Below are positions 29,101-38,556 of a stretch of DNA of 64,000 bases, piece by piece. Source of the stretch: Methylobacterium durans (GTDB taxonomy: Bacteria; Pseudomonadota; Alphaproteobacteria; Rhizobiales; Beijerinckiaceae); NCBI RefSeq assembly GCF_003173715.1, contig NZ_CP029550.1:2899501-2963500 (forward strand). Direction: 5' to 3'. A program made the translations under genes and the position numbers. Every line of letters begins with the position of its first letter. Within the stretch, counting starts at the first letter, position 1. The notes beneath the pieces are model-generated. The model was not told the DNA's origin. It did not search any database and saw only the letters and a list, made by a program, of their open reading frames with translations.

Positions 29101-29979
29101 ATGCCTGTCACCTATCCGAACCGCGGTGCGCTGGCGGCCGTGCTCCTGAGCGTCCTCGGCCTCGGACTCGGCGGTTGCGACGCGCTCGATTCGATCAATC
29201 CCTTCGCCGAGAAGTACAAGCCCGAGGTCATCCCGGACGTCCCCGCGGACAAGCTCTACAGCGAGGGCTTGGCCAAGATGGAAGACAGCGACTACGAGGG
29301 CGCGGTCAAGAAGTTCGGCGACCTCGACAAGCAGTATTCCTACTCCGACTGGTCGCGCAAAGCGCTGCTGATGACAGCCTACGCGAATTACGAGGGCCAG
29401 AAGTACGACGACGCGATCAACGCCTCGAAGCGCTACCTGCAGCGCCACCCGGCGAGCAAGGACGCGGCCTACGCCCAGTACCTGATGGCGATGTCGCAGT
29501 ATAAGCAGATCCCCGACGTGACCCGCGACCAGGACCGCTCGGAGAAGGCGCTCGTCGCCCTCCAGGAACTGGTCCAGCGCTACCCCACCTCGGAATACGC
29601 CAACGACGCCAAGGCCAAGATCCAGATCACCCGCGACCAGATCGCCGGCAAGGAAATGGAGGTGGGCCGCTACTACCTGCAGAAGCGCAACTTCCCGGCC
29701 GCGATCAACCGTTTCCGCGACGTGATCAGCAAGTACCAGACGACCCGCCACACCGAGGAGGCGCTGGAGCGCCTCGTCGAGGCCTACATGGCACTCGGCA
29801 TCACCCAGGAGGCGCAGAACGCCGCGGCGGTGCTCGGGCACAATTTCCCCGACTCGCCCTGGTATAAGGATGCCCACGCGCTCCTGCAGAACGGCGGCCT
29901 GGAGCCGCGTGAGGAGAAGGGCTCCTGGCTGAGCCGCGTCTTCTCATCGGTCACCGGGCGCACCGCCTCGGCTCAGTAA
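29101..29979 (+). CDS. bamD: Outer membrane assembly lipoprotein BamD
   Basis: 292 residues. Part of the BAM complex that inserts beta-barrel proteins into the outer membrane. It has a lipoprotein signal peptide with lipobox LGGC (cysteine near residue 23) and then five TPR-like repeats (YSEGLAKMEDSDYEGAVKKF and similar). The ATG at 29101 gives a normal signal peptide. The neighbours lpxC and recN on the same strand are the usual alphaproteobacterial order (ftsZ-lpxC-bamD-recN). Confidence 0.94.
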   Translation: MPVTYPNRGALAAVLLSVLGLGLGGCDALDSINPFAEKYKPEVIPDVPADKLYSEGLAKMEDSDYEGAVKKFGDLDKQYSYSDWSRKALLMTAYANYEGQKYDDAINASKRYLQRHPASKDAAYAQYLMAMSQYKQIPDVTRDQDRSEKALVALQELVQRYPTSEYANDAKAKIQITRDQIAGKEMEVGRYYLQKRNFPAAINRFRDVISKYQTTRHTEEALERLVEAYMALGITQEAQNAAAVLGHNFPDSPWYKDAHALLQNGGLEPREEKGSWLSRVFSSVTGRTASAQ

Positions 29980-30006
29980 GGCCGCCCGGCGGTCCTTCTA
30001 CGAATC

Positions 30007-30039
30007 GCGGGCGAGGCCGGCAGACGCCGCCTCGCCCGC
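30007..30039 (+). terminator. Hairpin terminator after bamD
   Basis: GCGGGCGAGGC (30007-30017) pairs exactly with GCCTCGCCCGC (30029-30039). A TTTT stretch follows a few bases later. Confidence 0.6.
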
Positions 30040-30120
30040 GCTGCATTTTAGGCGTGCGCTCCGCAGCGCTTGGCCTTACATGACGGCCTTCCAGAGTGAC
30101 GACAGGGCTTCCGACGCGGC

Positions 30121-31794
30121 ATGCTCGTGCAGCTTGCGATCCGCGACATCGTTCTGATCGACAAGCTTGAGCTGAACTTCCGCGACGGGCTGAGCGTCCT
30201 GACCGGCGAGACAGGCGCGGGCAAGTCGATCCTCCTCGACGCCTTCGCCCTGGCCCTCGGCGGCCGCGGTGACGGGCGCCTCGTGCGCCACGGCGAAAGC
30301 CAGGGCAGCGTCACTGCCGTCTTCGACGCGCCCCTCGACCACCCGGCCCGCGCCGTCGCGGCGGAGGCCGAGATCGACACCGAAGGCGACCTGATCCTGC
30401 GCCGCACGCAGATGGCGGACGGGCGCACCCGCGCCTTCGTCAACGACCAGCCCGTGGGCGTGCAGGTGCTGCGCGCGATCGGCGCGGCCCTCGTCGAGAT
30501 TCACGGCCAGCACGATGACCGGGCTCTCGCCGACCCCTCAACGCACCGCGCCATCCTCGACGCCTTCGGTGGGCTCCAGGGACCGCTCGCGGCGGTCGGC
30601 GAGGCCGCAAAGCGCGTGCGCGGCGCTCGCGGAGCGCTCGCCGACCAACGCGCCCGCGTCGAGGCCGCGCGCAAGGAATCGGACTTCCTGCGCCACGCCG
30701 TGGACGAACTCGCGACCCTCGATCCCCAGCCCGGTGAGGAAGCGACGCTCGCCGAGCGCCGCACCGTGATGCAGCAGAGCGAGAAGGTGGCGCGCGAGCT
30801 CAACGACGCGCTGGAGGCGGTCGGCGGCGCGAATTCCGGCAGCGCCCATCTCTCGTCGGCCGTGCGCAAGCTGGAGCGGCGGGCCGCGCAACTGCCTGCC
30901 CTCGTCGAGCCCTGCATCGCCGCCCTCGACGCGGCCTTGGTGGCGCTCGACGAGGCGCGCGCCGTTCTCGACGCGGCCCTCTCCGAGACCGAGTTCGATC
31001 CGCGCGAGCTGGAGCGGGTCGAGGAGCGGCTGTTCGCCCTGCGCGCCGCCTCCCGCAAATACGACGTGGCGGCCGACGATCTCGCGGCCCTGCGCGAGCG
31101 CTACGTCGCGGACGTCGCGGCGATCGACGCGGGCGAGGAGGCGCTCGGCGGCCTGCAGCAGGCGCTCGATGCCGCCGAGGCCGCCTACGCCAAGGCGGCG
31201 ACCAAGCTCAGCGAGTGTCGGAAGCGGGCGGCCAAATCACTCGACGCGGCCGTGAAGGCGGAGCTGCCCCCGCTCAAGCTCGAGCGCGCCCGCTTCATCA
31301 CCGAGATCGCGACCGATCCCGATTCGCGCGACGCCGCGGGCAGCGACCGGGTCGAGTTCTGGGCCCAGACGAATCCCGGCACGCGGCCGGGGCCGATGAT
31401 GAAAGTGGCCTCCGGCGGCGAGCTTTCCCGGTTCATGCTGGCGCTGAAGGTGGTGCTCGCCGACAAGGGTTCGGCGCCGACCCTGATCTTCGACGAGATC
31501 GACACCGGCGTCGGCGGCGCGGTCGCGGACGCGATCGGCGCGCGGCTCGCCCGGCTGTCGCGCGACGTGCAGGTCGTCGCCGTCACCCACGCCCCCCAGG
31601 TGGCGGCGCGGGCGCAGACGCATTTCCTGATCGCCAAGGACCCGGTCAAGGGCAGCGATCGGGTCGCGACACGGGTCGCGACACTGCCCGTCGAGGCGCG
31701 GCGCGAGGAGATCGCCCGGATGCTCGCGGGCGCAACGGTCACCGACGAGGCGCGCGCGGCCGCGGCGCGGCTTCTGCAAGGTGCGGGGGCTTGA
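30121..31794 (+). CDS. recN: DNA repair protein RecN
   Basis: 557 residues. This SMC-like ATPase acts in double-strand break repair. Walker A is GETGAGKSILLDA near residue 31; EIHGQHDD follows; the middle is a long coiled coil; the ABC signature region is VASGGELSRFMLALK, Walker B is TLIFDEIDTGVGG, and VTHAPQVAA closes the head domain. Start ATG at 30121 gives MLVQLAIRDIVLIDKLEL, the standard beginning. Confidence 0.96.
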   Translation: MLVQLAIRDIVLIDKLELNFRDGLSVLTGETGAGKSILLDAFALALGGRGDGRLVRHGESQGSVTAVFDAPLDHPARAVAAEAEIDTEGDLILRRTQMADGRTRAFVNDQPVGVQVLRAIGAALVEIHGQHDDRALADPSTHRAILDAFGGLQGPLAAVGEAAKRVRGARGALADQRARVEAARKESDFLRHAVDELATLDPQPGEEATLAERRTVMQQSEKVARELNDALEAVGGANSGSAHLSSAVRKLERRAAQLPALVEPCIAALDAALVALDEARAVLDAALSETEFDPRELERVEERLFALRAASRKYDVAADDLAALRERYVADVAAIDAGEEALGGLQQALDAAEAAYAKAATKLSECRKRAAKSLDAAVKAELPPLKLERARFITEIATDPDSRDAAGSDRVEFWAQTNPGTRPGPMMKVASGGELSRFMLALKVVLADKGSAPTLIFDEIDTGVGGAVADAIGARLARLSRDVQVVAVTHAPQVAARAQTHFLIAKDPVKGSDRVATRVATLPVEARREEIARMLAGATVTDEARAAAARLLQGAGA

Positions 31795-31909
31795 GGGCGC
31801 GCGCCGCACGCTCCGCGACCAGTCACGCAGCGTATTCGGCGCTGCCCGCTGCGCTCGGCGCATCCTCACCATGCGAACCGCGCGCCGCAGACTTGCGCAC
31901 AACTTGGCC

Positions 31910-31926
31910 GTAATGATTTGTTAACC
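31910..31926 (+). promoter_or_regulatory. CtrA-like box before the nepR-like gene
   Basis: GTAA-TGATTTG-TTAACC matches TTAA-N7-TTAAC with one mismatch, and TTAACCAT is a perfect half site. It lies about 75 bp before the next start codon. Confidence 0.4.
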
Positions 31927-32000
31927 ATCCCGCGCGAGATTCACCGCGACGCTCCCTGCCTTCTGCGGGGAGCGGCGTTCCAGTCTCAAGGGGAGAGACG

Positions 32001-32213
32001 ATGCGCGAGGAGATCGCACAATCGGATAGCTTCTCGACGGAGGGTTGCACCTCCGCTCCGGTTCTCAGTGTCGACACCCGCTTCCGCCTCGGCCATGCGC
32101 TTCGCACGATCTACGAGGACAGCGTCGACCGGCAGCCGATTCCCGATTCGCAGGTCGACCTGCTTCTGCGCCTGCGCCACAAGGAGCGCGACAGGCAGCG
32201 CGGCTCCGTCTGA
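32001..32213 (+). CDS. NepR-like anti-sigma factor
   Basis: 70 residues. NepR binds the general-stress sigma factor EcfG until phosphorylated PhyR takes it away. The core LGHALRTIYEDSVDRQPIPD followed by VDLLLRL matches the NepR pattern 'LR.mYd.vv.epiPd....LL..L'. The start is supported by AAGGGGA upstream. Genuine nepR usually sits beside phyR and ecfG; neither is in this window, so this is an orphan or paralogous copy. It is convergent with the next gene, only three bases apart. Confidence 0.7.
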   Translation: MREEIAQSDSFSTEGCTSAPVLSVDTRFRLGHALRTIYEDSVDRQPIPDSQVDLLLRLRHKERDRQRGSV

Positions 32214-32216
32214 CGA

Positions 32217-32498
32217 TCACCAGCGCCGCGCACCCGGCCGGCGCTTGTACTCGGCGGCGCGGATCATCGTCAGCACCTGATCGAGATCCCGGAGCTGGCT
32301 CGCCTCTTCGGCCTTGATGCGGGCCGCGTCGGCCGCGTCGGCCGCACAACGCAGGCGGATCTGCACGAGCGCGAGGCTCCGCTCCAGCGCTTCGCGCCGC
32401 CGGTGAAGCTCCAGATAGGCGGCCTCGGTCGGATCCGCCGGATCCCGGCCCGCCTGATCCGCCGCGACTGCGGAAAGTCCGTTGTCCACGCTCGACAT
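32217..32498 (-). CDS. Small coiled-coil protein of unknown function
   Basis: 93 residues from ATG 32498; an extension to 32582 is possible but lacks structure. The middle is an alpha-helical, heptad-like run (YLELHRRREALERSLALVQIR onward to RDLDQVLTMIRA), ending in a basic tail. No family recognised. It is convergent with the nepR-like gene with a three-base gap. Confidence 0.5.
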   Translation of the reverse strand: MSSVDNGLSAVAADQAGRDPADPTEAAYLELHRRREALERSLALVQIRLRCAADAADAARIKAEEASQLRDLDQVLTMIRAAEYKRRPGARRW

Positions 32499-32687
32499 CG
32501 TATCCGTCCGGCGACGCGCCGCGGATTGAGGATCCGCGACCGTTCCGCTTGAGGAACGCGCGAGGCCGCCAAACCGTGCCATTGCGGGTGTCGACCTCGG
32601 CCGATCCCTGCCTTGGACGTGCGGATCCGCGCCAGAGAACCTGCGGTTGAGTGCGTAAGCGGTGCGGAGGCTCGCTCCCGCCCGGCG

Positions 32688-32716
32688 CTGTCATCCGCCT
32701 GTCATGTCCCCGTCAT
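32688..32716 (+). promoter_or_regulatory. PhoB box (three tandem 11-bp units)
   Basis: CTGTCAT-CCGC-CTGTCAT-GTCC-CCGTCAT: two perfect CTGTCA(T/C) repeats plus a third with one mismatch, at 11-bp spacing, matching the known Pho box. It lies 125 bp before pstS, and phoB itself is the last gene of this block, giving autoregulation. Confidence 0.85.
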
Positions 32717-32840
32717 AGAGGCGGCATCGTCGGGCGGCTATCGCAGCCCCGGCCGGCTTCTCAGCCGTCCGCGCAATGCCTCAGGGCTCCGGAACCGGAG
32801 CGCCGCGGGGCTCGACGCCCGGCAGCAAACGGAGACGCAC

Positions 32841-33881
32841 GTGAAACCCTTCAGCTACGCGCTCGCCATCGGCATCGCGACGATTCAGCTCGCCCTCCCC
32901 GCAACGGCCGCCGACATCACCGGTGCCGGTGCCACGTTCCCCTTCCCCGTCTACTCGAAGTGGGCCGAGGCCTACCGCAAGGAAACCGGCACCGGCCTGA
33001 ATTATCAGTCGATCGGCTCCGGCGGCGGCATCAAGCAGATCCAGGCCAAGACCGTCGATTTCGGCGCCACGGACGCGCCCCTCAAGGGCGCGGCCCTCGA
33101 GAAGGACGGCCTCGTCCAGTTCCCGACCGTGATGGGCGGCGTCGTCACCGTGGTGAACATCGCCGGCGTCGAGCCGGGCAAGCTCAAGCTCACGGGCGAG
33201 GTCGTGGCCGACATCTACGCCGGCCGGATCACCAAGTGGTCGGACCCGAAGATCGCCGCGCTCAACGAGGGCGTGAAGCTGCCCGAGGCGACGATCACTC
33301 CGGTCTACCGCTCCGACGCGTCCGGCACGACGAACATCTTCACCACCTATCTCTCCCAGGTCTCCGAGCCCTGGAAGAAGGAGTTCGGTGCGGCCACCAC
33401 CATCTCCTGGCCGGCCGGCCAGGGCGGCAAGGGCAACGAGGGCGTCACCGCCACCGTCAAGCAGGTCCCGAACGCCATCGGCTACGTCGAGTCGGCCTAC
33501 GCCAAGCAGAACAAGCTCAGCCACACGCTGATCCAGAACAAGGCCGGCAAGTATCCGCAGCCGGACGACAAGGCGTTCCAGGCCGCCGCCGCCAGCGCCG
33601 ACTGGAAGGCCGCCCCGGGCTTCGGCATCTCGCTCACGAACCAGGCCGGCGAGGGAGCGTGGCCGATCACCGCCGCGACCTTCATCCTGGTCTACAAGGA
33701 TCCGGCCGACGCCGCGAAGTCGACGGATGTGCTCAAGTTCTTCGACTGGGCCTACAAGAACGGCGACAAGCTCGCGACCGAGCTCGACTACGTGCCCCTG
33801 CCCGACAACGTCGTCGGCCTGATCCACGAGGAGTGGAAGCAGATCAAGGGCAAGGACGGGAAGCCCGTCTTCAACATGTGA
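32841..33881 (+). CDS. pstS: Phosphate-binding protein PstS
   Basis: 346 residues. Periplasmic phosphate-binding component of the high-affinity Pst transporter. A signal peptide ([19 protein letters not shown]) is followed by the classic [57 protein letters not shown] and [13 protein letters not shown], which hold phosphate ligands. The GTG start at 32841 has GGAG seven bases upstream. It is induced from the PhoB box upstream. A 17-bp hairpin follows the stop. Confidence 0.96.
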   Translation: MKPFSYALAIGIATIQLALPATAADITGAGATFPFPVYSKWAEAYRKETGTGLNYQSIGSGGGIKQIQAKTVDFGATDAPLKGAALEKDGLVQFPTVMGGVVTVVNIAGVEPGKLKLTGEVVADIYAGRITKWSDPKIAALNEGVKLPEATITPVYRSDASGTTNIFTTYLSQVSEPWKKEFGAATTISWPAGQGGKGNEGVTATVKQVPNAIGYVESAYAKQNKLSHTLIQNKAGKYPQPDDKAFQAAAASADWKAAPGFGISLTNQAGEGAWPITAATFILVYKDPADAAKSTDVLKFFDWAYKNGDKLATELDYVPLPDNVVGLIHEEWKQIKGKDGKPVFNM

Positions 33882-33899
33882 GGCCGACCCTGCCTCCTC

Positions 33900-33937
33900 C
33901 CCGGGTGGATCTCGGGCTCGCCCGAGATCCACCCGGG
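33900..33937 (+). terminator. 17-bp perfect hairpin between pstS and pstC
   Basis: The arms 33900-33916 and 33921-33937 (CCCGGGTGGATCTCGGG and its exact complement) flank a four-base loop. A stem this strong after the first gene of an operon would protect the pstS mRNA and reduce read-through, explaining higher PstS than PstC. No T-run follows, so partial rather than full termination is likely. Confidence 0.65.
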
Positions 33938-34001
33938 CGAGGGGAGCGATGGGATGCGGACGGTCCTGCCGGCCCGTCACGGCGCCACCCTCACCCTCGA
34001 T

Positions 34002-34023
34002 CCCTCCCCCGCACGGGGGAGGG
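34002..34023. repeat. 10-bp hairpin (GTCCCTCCCC repeat family, copy 3)
   Basis: CCCTCCCCCG and CGGGGGAGGG meet around two bases. Same core as the copies after ftsZ. Confidence 0.55.
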
Positions 34024-34093
34024 GCGTGCCTGCCGCCCCGCTCGCATCCGAACCCGCCGCGCGCTAAACGCCTCGAACCGACGAGAATTGCGG

Positions 34094-35071
34094 ATGGCCT
34101 CCTTGACCGAACAGATCGCGCTGGCGCGCTCCGATGCGGGAATCGTCCGCAGACCCCCGAGCAAGGGGCTCGACGGCCTGTTCCGCGCCGCCGCCTACGG
34201 CTCCGCCCTGATCGTCCTCCTCGTGCTCGCCGGCATCCTCGGCTCGATCGCCTACGGCGGCTGGCCGGCCTTCCGCGAGTTCGGGCCGGGCTTCGTCACC
34301 TCCACGGCCTGGAACATCGGCACCGAGCAGTTCGGCGCCTGGGTCGCCGTCGTCGGCACGATCGCCTCGGCGCTGATCGCCCTCCTGATCGGCGTGCCGC
34401 TCTCGCTCGCCATCGCCGTCTACCTGACGCAGCTCTGCCCCGGCTGGGCGCGCAAGCCCGTCGCCATGACGATCGAGCTCCTCGCCGCGGTGCCGAGCAT
34501 CATCTACGGGATGTGGGGCCTGTTCATCTTCGCGCCGCTCTTCGCGCGCTTCGTGCAGGTGCCGGTCTCGAACCTCGTCGAGGGGCTGCCCATCGTCGGC
34601 ACGCTGCTCTACGCCCGCGTGCCCTCGGGCGTCGGCATCCTGACGGCGGGCATCATCCTCGCCATCATGATCGTGCCCTTCGTGGCCTCGATCACCCGCG
34701 ACATGCTCGACCAGATCCCGACCATCCTGCGCGAGAGCGCCTACGGGATCGGCTGCACCACCTGGGAAGTGGTTCGCCACGTGCTGGTGCCGCAGGCCTC
34801 GGTCTCGATCATCGGCGCCATCATGCTCGGCCTCGGCCGGGCGCTCGGCGAGACCATGGCGGTCACCTTCGTGATCGGCAACGCCAACCGCCTCTCCGCC
34901 TCGATTTTCGATCCGGGCTCGACCATCGCCTCGCGGATCGCCAACGAGTTCAACGAGGCGGATGGCATGCAGCTCAACGCGCTGATGGCGCTCGGCTGCA
35001 TTCTCTTCGTCGTCACCTTCATCGTGCTCATCATCGCGCGCCTGCTCGTGCGCCGCGTCAAGGTCGCCTGA
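34094..35071 (+). CDS. pstC: Phosphate ABC transporter permease PstC
   Basis: 325 residues with six predicted membrane helices. Inner membrane channel subunit. The ABC-permease EAA loop is in [22 protein letters not shown] and [22 protein letters not shown] is the typical family segment. Start ATG 34094 gives a 30-residue cytoplasmic lead before the first helix. It is separated from pstS by 212 bp that carry two hairpins, and is followed by pstA 11 bp later. Confidence 0.95.
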   Translation: MASLTEQIALARSDAGIVRRPPSKGLDGLFRAAAYGSALIVLLVLAGILGSIAYGGWPAFREFGPGFVTSTAWNIGTEQFGAWVAVVGTIASALIALLIGVPLSLAIAVYLTQLCPGWARKPVAMTIELLAAVPSIIYGMWGLFIFAPLFARFVQVPVSNLVEGLPIVGTLLYARVPSGVGILTAGIILAIMIVPFVASITRDMLDQIPTILRESAYGIGCTTWEVVRHVLVPQASVSIIGAIMLGLGRALGETMAVTFVIGNANRLSASIFDPGSTIASRIANEFNEADGMQLNALMALGCILFVVTFIVLIIARLLVRRVKVA

Positions 35072-35082
35072 GGAGGCCACCG

Positions 35083-35985
35083 ATGGATGCCGCCAACCCC
35101 ATGACGCAAGCCGCGACCCGGGATCGCCCGCCGATCGGGAGCCGCGTGCGCCCGAGCCGCCGCGCGGCCGACCGGACCCTGAAGGTTGCCTGTCTGGTGG
35201 CGACGCTGATCGGCGCCGTGGTGCTCGGCTCGATCCTGCTGATGCTCATCGTCGAGGGGCTGCGCGGCTTCTCGGCGACGCTCCTGACCCAGCCGACGCC
35301 GGGCCCCGGCTCGGAGGGCGGCGGCATCGCCAATGCGGTGCTCGGCAGCCTCGTCCTCACCCTGATCGGCATCGTGGTGGCGACCCCGATCGGCGTGATG
35401 GCGGGGACCTATCTCGCCGAGTACGGCCGCGGCTCGAAGCTCGCCGACGTGATCCGCTTCCTCAACGACGTGCTGCTCTCCGCGCCCTCGATCCTGATCG
35501 GCCTGTTCGTCTACACCCTGATGGTGCGGCCGATGGGGACCTACTCGGGCTGGGCCGGGGGCGTGGCGCTCGCCATCATCGCGACGCCGGTCATCGTGCG
35601 CACCACCGAGGACATGCTGCGCCTCGTTCCGGGCCCCTTGCGCGAGGCCGGCGCCGCCCTCGGCGCACCGCCCTCCCGCGTGATCATGAGCGTGACGTGG
35701 CGGGCCGCCTCCGCCGGCATCGTCACGGGCGTGATCCTGGCGCTCGCCCGCATCGCCGGCGAGACGGCGCCGCTCCTGTTCACGGCCCTCAACAACAACT
35801 CCTGGTTCAATGCCAGCCTGATGGGCGGCGTCGCGAACCTGCCGGTGATGATCTACCAGTTCGCCCTCTCGCCCTACCCGAACTGGCAGAGCCTCGCCTG
35901 GGCCGGCGCCCTCCTGATCACGGTCGCGATCCTCGCCCTCTCGGTGGTGGCGCGCCTCGTCGTGAAGTCCGAGCGGGCGCGCTGA
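35083..35985 (+). CDS. pstA: Phosphate ABC transporter permease PstA
   Basis: 300 residues, six membrane helices; partner of Pst[36 protein letters not shown] is the standard PstA signature, and the EAA loop is in [22 protein letters not shown] stands eight bases before the start. It forms the continuous unit pstC-pstA-pstB. Confidence 0.95.
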   Translation: MDAANPMTQAATRDRPPIGSRVRPSRRAADRTLKVACLVATLIGAVVLGSILLMLIVEGLRGFSATLLTQPTPGPGSEGGGIANAVLGSLVLTLIGIVVATPIGVMAGTYLAEYGRGSKLADVIRFLNDVLLSAPSILIGLFVYTLMVRPMGTYSGWAGGVALAIIATPVIVRTTEDMLRLVPGPLREAGAALGAPPSRVIMSVTWRAASAGIVTGVILALARIAGETAPLLFTALNNNSWFNASLMGGVANLPVMIYQFALSPYPNWQSLAWAGALLITVAILALSVVARLVVKSERAR

Positions 35986-36039
35986 GCGCCCGCGCACCGA
36001 TCCCTCTCCGGCCGAACGGCCTTCCGAAGGAACCACCCG

Positions 36040-36855
36040 ATGAGCGCCTCCCCCGCCGTCAGCGCGTCGCTCAGCGGCCGCAGCCAGGCCAACGCCAGCG
36101 CGCCCGTTCGTATCGCCGTGAAGAACCTCGACTTCTACTACGGCACGTTCCACGGCCTGAAGAACATCAACCTCAATTTCCACGACCGGCAGGTCACGGC
36201 GCTGATCGGGCCTTCGGGCTGCGGGAAGTCGACGCTGCTGCGCACCTTCAACCGGATCTACAGCCTCTATCCCGAGCAGCGGGCGGACGGCGAGATCCTC
36301 CTCGACGGCCAGAACATCCTCGACCCGAAGGTCGACCTCAACGAGCTGCGCGCCCGGGTCGGCATGGTGTTCCAGAAGCCGACGCCCTTCCCGATGTCGA
36401 TCTACGACAACGTCGCCTTCGGGCTTCGCCTCTACGAGCGCCTGCCGAAGGCCGAGCTCGACCTGCGGGTCGAGGAAAGCCTGCGCAAGGCCGCCCTCTG
36501 GGACGAGGTGAAGGACAAGCTCAAGCAGTCCGGCATGGGTCTCTCGGGCGGGCAGCAGCAGCGCCTCTGCATCGCCCGCACGGTGGCGCAGCGCCCGGAG
36601 GTGATCCTGTTCGACGAGCCGACTTCGGCCCTCGACCCGATCTCGACGGGGCGCATCGAGGAACTGATCGAGCAGCTGCGGGACGAGTTCACCATCGCCA
36701 TCGTGACGCACAACATGCAGCAGGCGGCCCGCATCTCGCAGTTCACCGCCTTCATGTATCTCGGCGAGCTCGTCGAGTTCGGCCCCACCACCCGGATCTT
36801 CATGAACCCGGAGAAGCGGCAGACGCAGGACTACATCACCGGCCGCTTCGGCTGA
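36040..36855 (+). CDS. pstB: Phosphate ABC transporter ATPase PstB
   Basis: 271 residues. Powers phosphate import. Walker [10 protein letters not shown], the Q loop region [20 protein letters not shown], signature LSGGQQQRL, Walker [16 protein letters not shown] and the H-loop histidine in IVTHNMQQA are all present. The 24-residue serine/alanine-rich start is poorly conserved; a later start is possible but no better methionine is seen. Confidence 0.97.
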   Translation: MSASPAVSASLSGRSQANASAPVRIAVKNLDFYYGTFHGLKNINLNFHDRQVTALIGPSGCGKSTLLRTFNRIYSLYPEQRADGEILLDGQNILDPKVDLNELRARVGMVFQKPTPFPMSIYDNVAFGLRLYERLPKAELDLRVEESLRKAALWDEVKDKLKQSGMGLSGGQQQRLCIARTVAQRPEVILFDEPTSALDPISTGRIEELIEQLRDEFTIAIVTHNMQQAARISQFTAFMYLGELVEFGPTTRIFMNPEKRQTQDYITGRFG

Positions 36856-36907
36856 GCCGGTCCATTCCCGTTCTCCCGTTCCCGCGCCAGCCCCGAGGAT
36901 CACGACC

Positions 36908-37627
36908 ATGTCCGAGCACATCGTCACCTCCTACGACAACGATCTCAACGACCTGCGCCGGTCGATCTCGGAGATGGGGGGCGTCGCCGAGAAGATGATG
37001 GCCGAGGCGAGCCAGGCGCTGGTCCGCCGCGACACGGTGCTCGCCCAGGCCGTGATCGCCGCCGACAAGCGCCTCGACGTGCTCCAGCGCGAGATCGAGG
37101 AGCGCGCCGTCCTCCTCATCGCCCGGCGCCAGCCGCTCGCCATCGACCTGCGCGAGACGATCTCGGCGATCCGGGTCTCGGGCGATCTCGAGCGGATCGG
37201 GGATCTCGCGAAGAACATCGCCAAGCGCGTCGTTGCGATCAGCGATCAGGCCCAGCCGCAGAAGATCGTGCTCGGCGTGCAGCACATGAGCGACCTCGTG
37301 CAGGAGCAGCTCAAGGACGTCCTCGACGCCTACGCCAGCCGGGACACGAAATCCGCCCACGACGTCTGGGAGCGGGACGGGGCGATCGACGCCCTCTACA
37401 ATTCCCTGTTCCGTGAACTCCTGACCTACATGATGGAAGATCCGCGCAACATCTCGTTCTGCACGCATCTCCTGTTCTGCGCCAAGAACGTGGAGCGGAT
37501 CGGCGACCATACCACCAACATCGCCGAGACGATCCACTACCTCGCCACCGGCGAGACGCTCGCCATCGAGCGCCCGAAGAACGACGCCTCGAACTACGCG
37601 ACGGTTTTGCCGGGCGTGGGAGCCTGA
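36908..37627 (+). CDS. phoU: Phosphate signalling protein PhoU
   Basis: 239 residues. PhoU links PstB to the PhoR kinase and keeps the Pho regulon off when phosphate is plentiful. Two three-helix bundle repeats are visible, each with the metal-binding E/DxxxD-type motif (SGDLERIGDLAKNIAK and KNVERIGDHTTNIAE). It lies 52 bp after pstB and 14 bp before phoB. Confidence 0.96.
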   Translation: MSEHIVTSYDNDLNDLRRSISEMGGVAEKMMAEASQALVRRDTVLAQAVIAADKRLDVLQREIEERAVLLIARRQPLAIDLRETISAIRVSGDLERIGDLAKNIAKRVVAISDQAQPQKIVLGVQHMSDLVQEQLKDVLDAYASRDTKSAHDVWERDGAIDALYNSLFRELLTYMMEDPRNISFCTHLLFCAKNVERIGDHTTNIAETIHYLATGETLAIERPKNDASNYATVLPGVGA

Positions 37628-37641
37628 AGGCGCGAGCAGGC

Positions 37642-38343
37642 ATGAGCACGCGGATCCTGATCGTCGAGGACGAGGAGGCCCTGACCCTCCTCCTGCGCTA
37701 CAACCTGGAGGCCGAGGGCTTCACGGTCGATTCCGCCATCCGCGGCGACGAGGCGGAGATCCGCCTCGCCGAGCAGGTGCCGGACCTCGTCCTCCTCGAC
37801 TGGATGCTTCCGGGACTCTCCGGGATCGAACTCTGCCGCCGCATCCGGGCGCGGCGGGAGACCGAGCGGCTGCCCGTCATCATGCTGACCGCCCGCGGCG
37901 AGGAGGGGGACCGCATCCGCGGCCTCGGCACGGGGGCGGACGACTACATCGTCAAGCCGTTCTCGGTGCCCGAGCTTCTGGCCCGCGTGCGCGCCCTCCT
38001 GCGGCGGGCCAAGCCCGCGCACGTGGCGAACCTGCTGGTGGCCGGCGACATCGAGCTCGACCGGGTCAGCCACCGGATCCGCCGCTCGGGCCGCGAGATC
38101 CATCTCGGACCGACCGAGTTCAAGCTCCTCGAATTCCTGATGCAGAGCCCGGGACGGGTCTTCTCGCGGGAGCAGCTCCTCGACGGGGTCTGGGGCCACG
38201 ACGTCTACATCGACGAGCGCACGGTGGACGTGCATGTCGGCCGCCTGCGCAAGGCCATCAACCGGGCCCGCCAGTCCGATCCGATCCGCACGGTGCGCGG
38301 CTCCGGCTATTCCTTCGACGAGATGTTCTCGGGCGTCGAGTAG
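37642..38343 (+). CDS. phoB: Phosphate regulon response regulator PhoB
   Basis: 233 residues, OmpR family. Receiver domain with the acidic pair VEDEEA, phospho-aspartate in VLLDWMLPG, conserved T in MLTARG and KPFSVPELLARV; then a winged-helix DNA-binding domain ending RTVRGSGYSFD. It binds Pho boxes such as 32688-32716. Its kinase gene phoR is not next to it, and the block ends here. About 210 bp without a gene follow. Confidence 0.95.
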   Translation: MSTRILIVEDEEALTLLLRYNLEAEGFTVDSAIRGDEAEIRLAEQVPDLVLLDWMLPGLSGIELCRRIRARRETERLPVIMLTARGEEGDRIRGLGTGADDYIVKPFSVPELLARVRALLRRAKPAHVANLLVAGDIELDRVSHRIRRSGREIHLGPTEFKLLEFLMQSPGRVFSREQLLDGVWGHDVYIDERTVDVHVGRLRKAINRARQSDPIRTVRGSGYSFDEMFSGVE

Positions 38344-38556
38344 TCGGAACCCGGTGCCGATGCAGCCGTAGGTGGTCTAGGCGCGGCGATGATCGCGGCG
38401 GCGGAGCGATCACGAACGCGACGTCGGCGCGTTGATCGCGCACAGGCCGCTGGCGGGAGCCGGACGCAGCCCGCCCCATGAAAATCGGCAGCCGGATCCG
38501 TGGGATATCCGATTCTGACGAGGGTGCCGGGCGCGCGGGATGCGGGCCGGGCCGCG

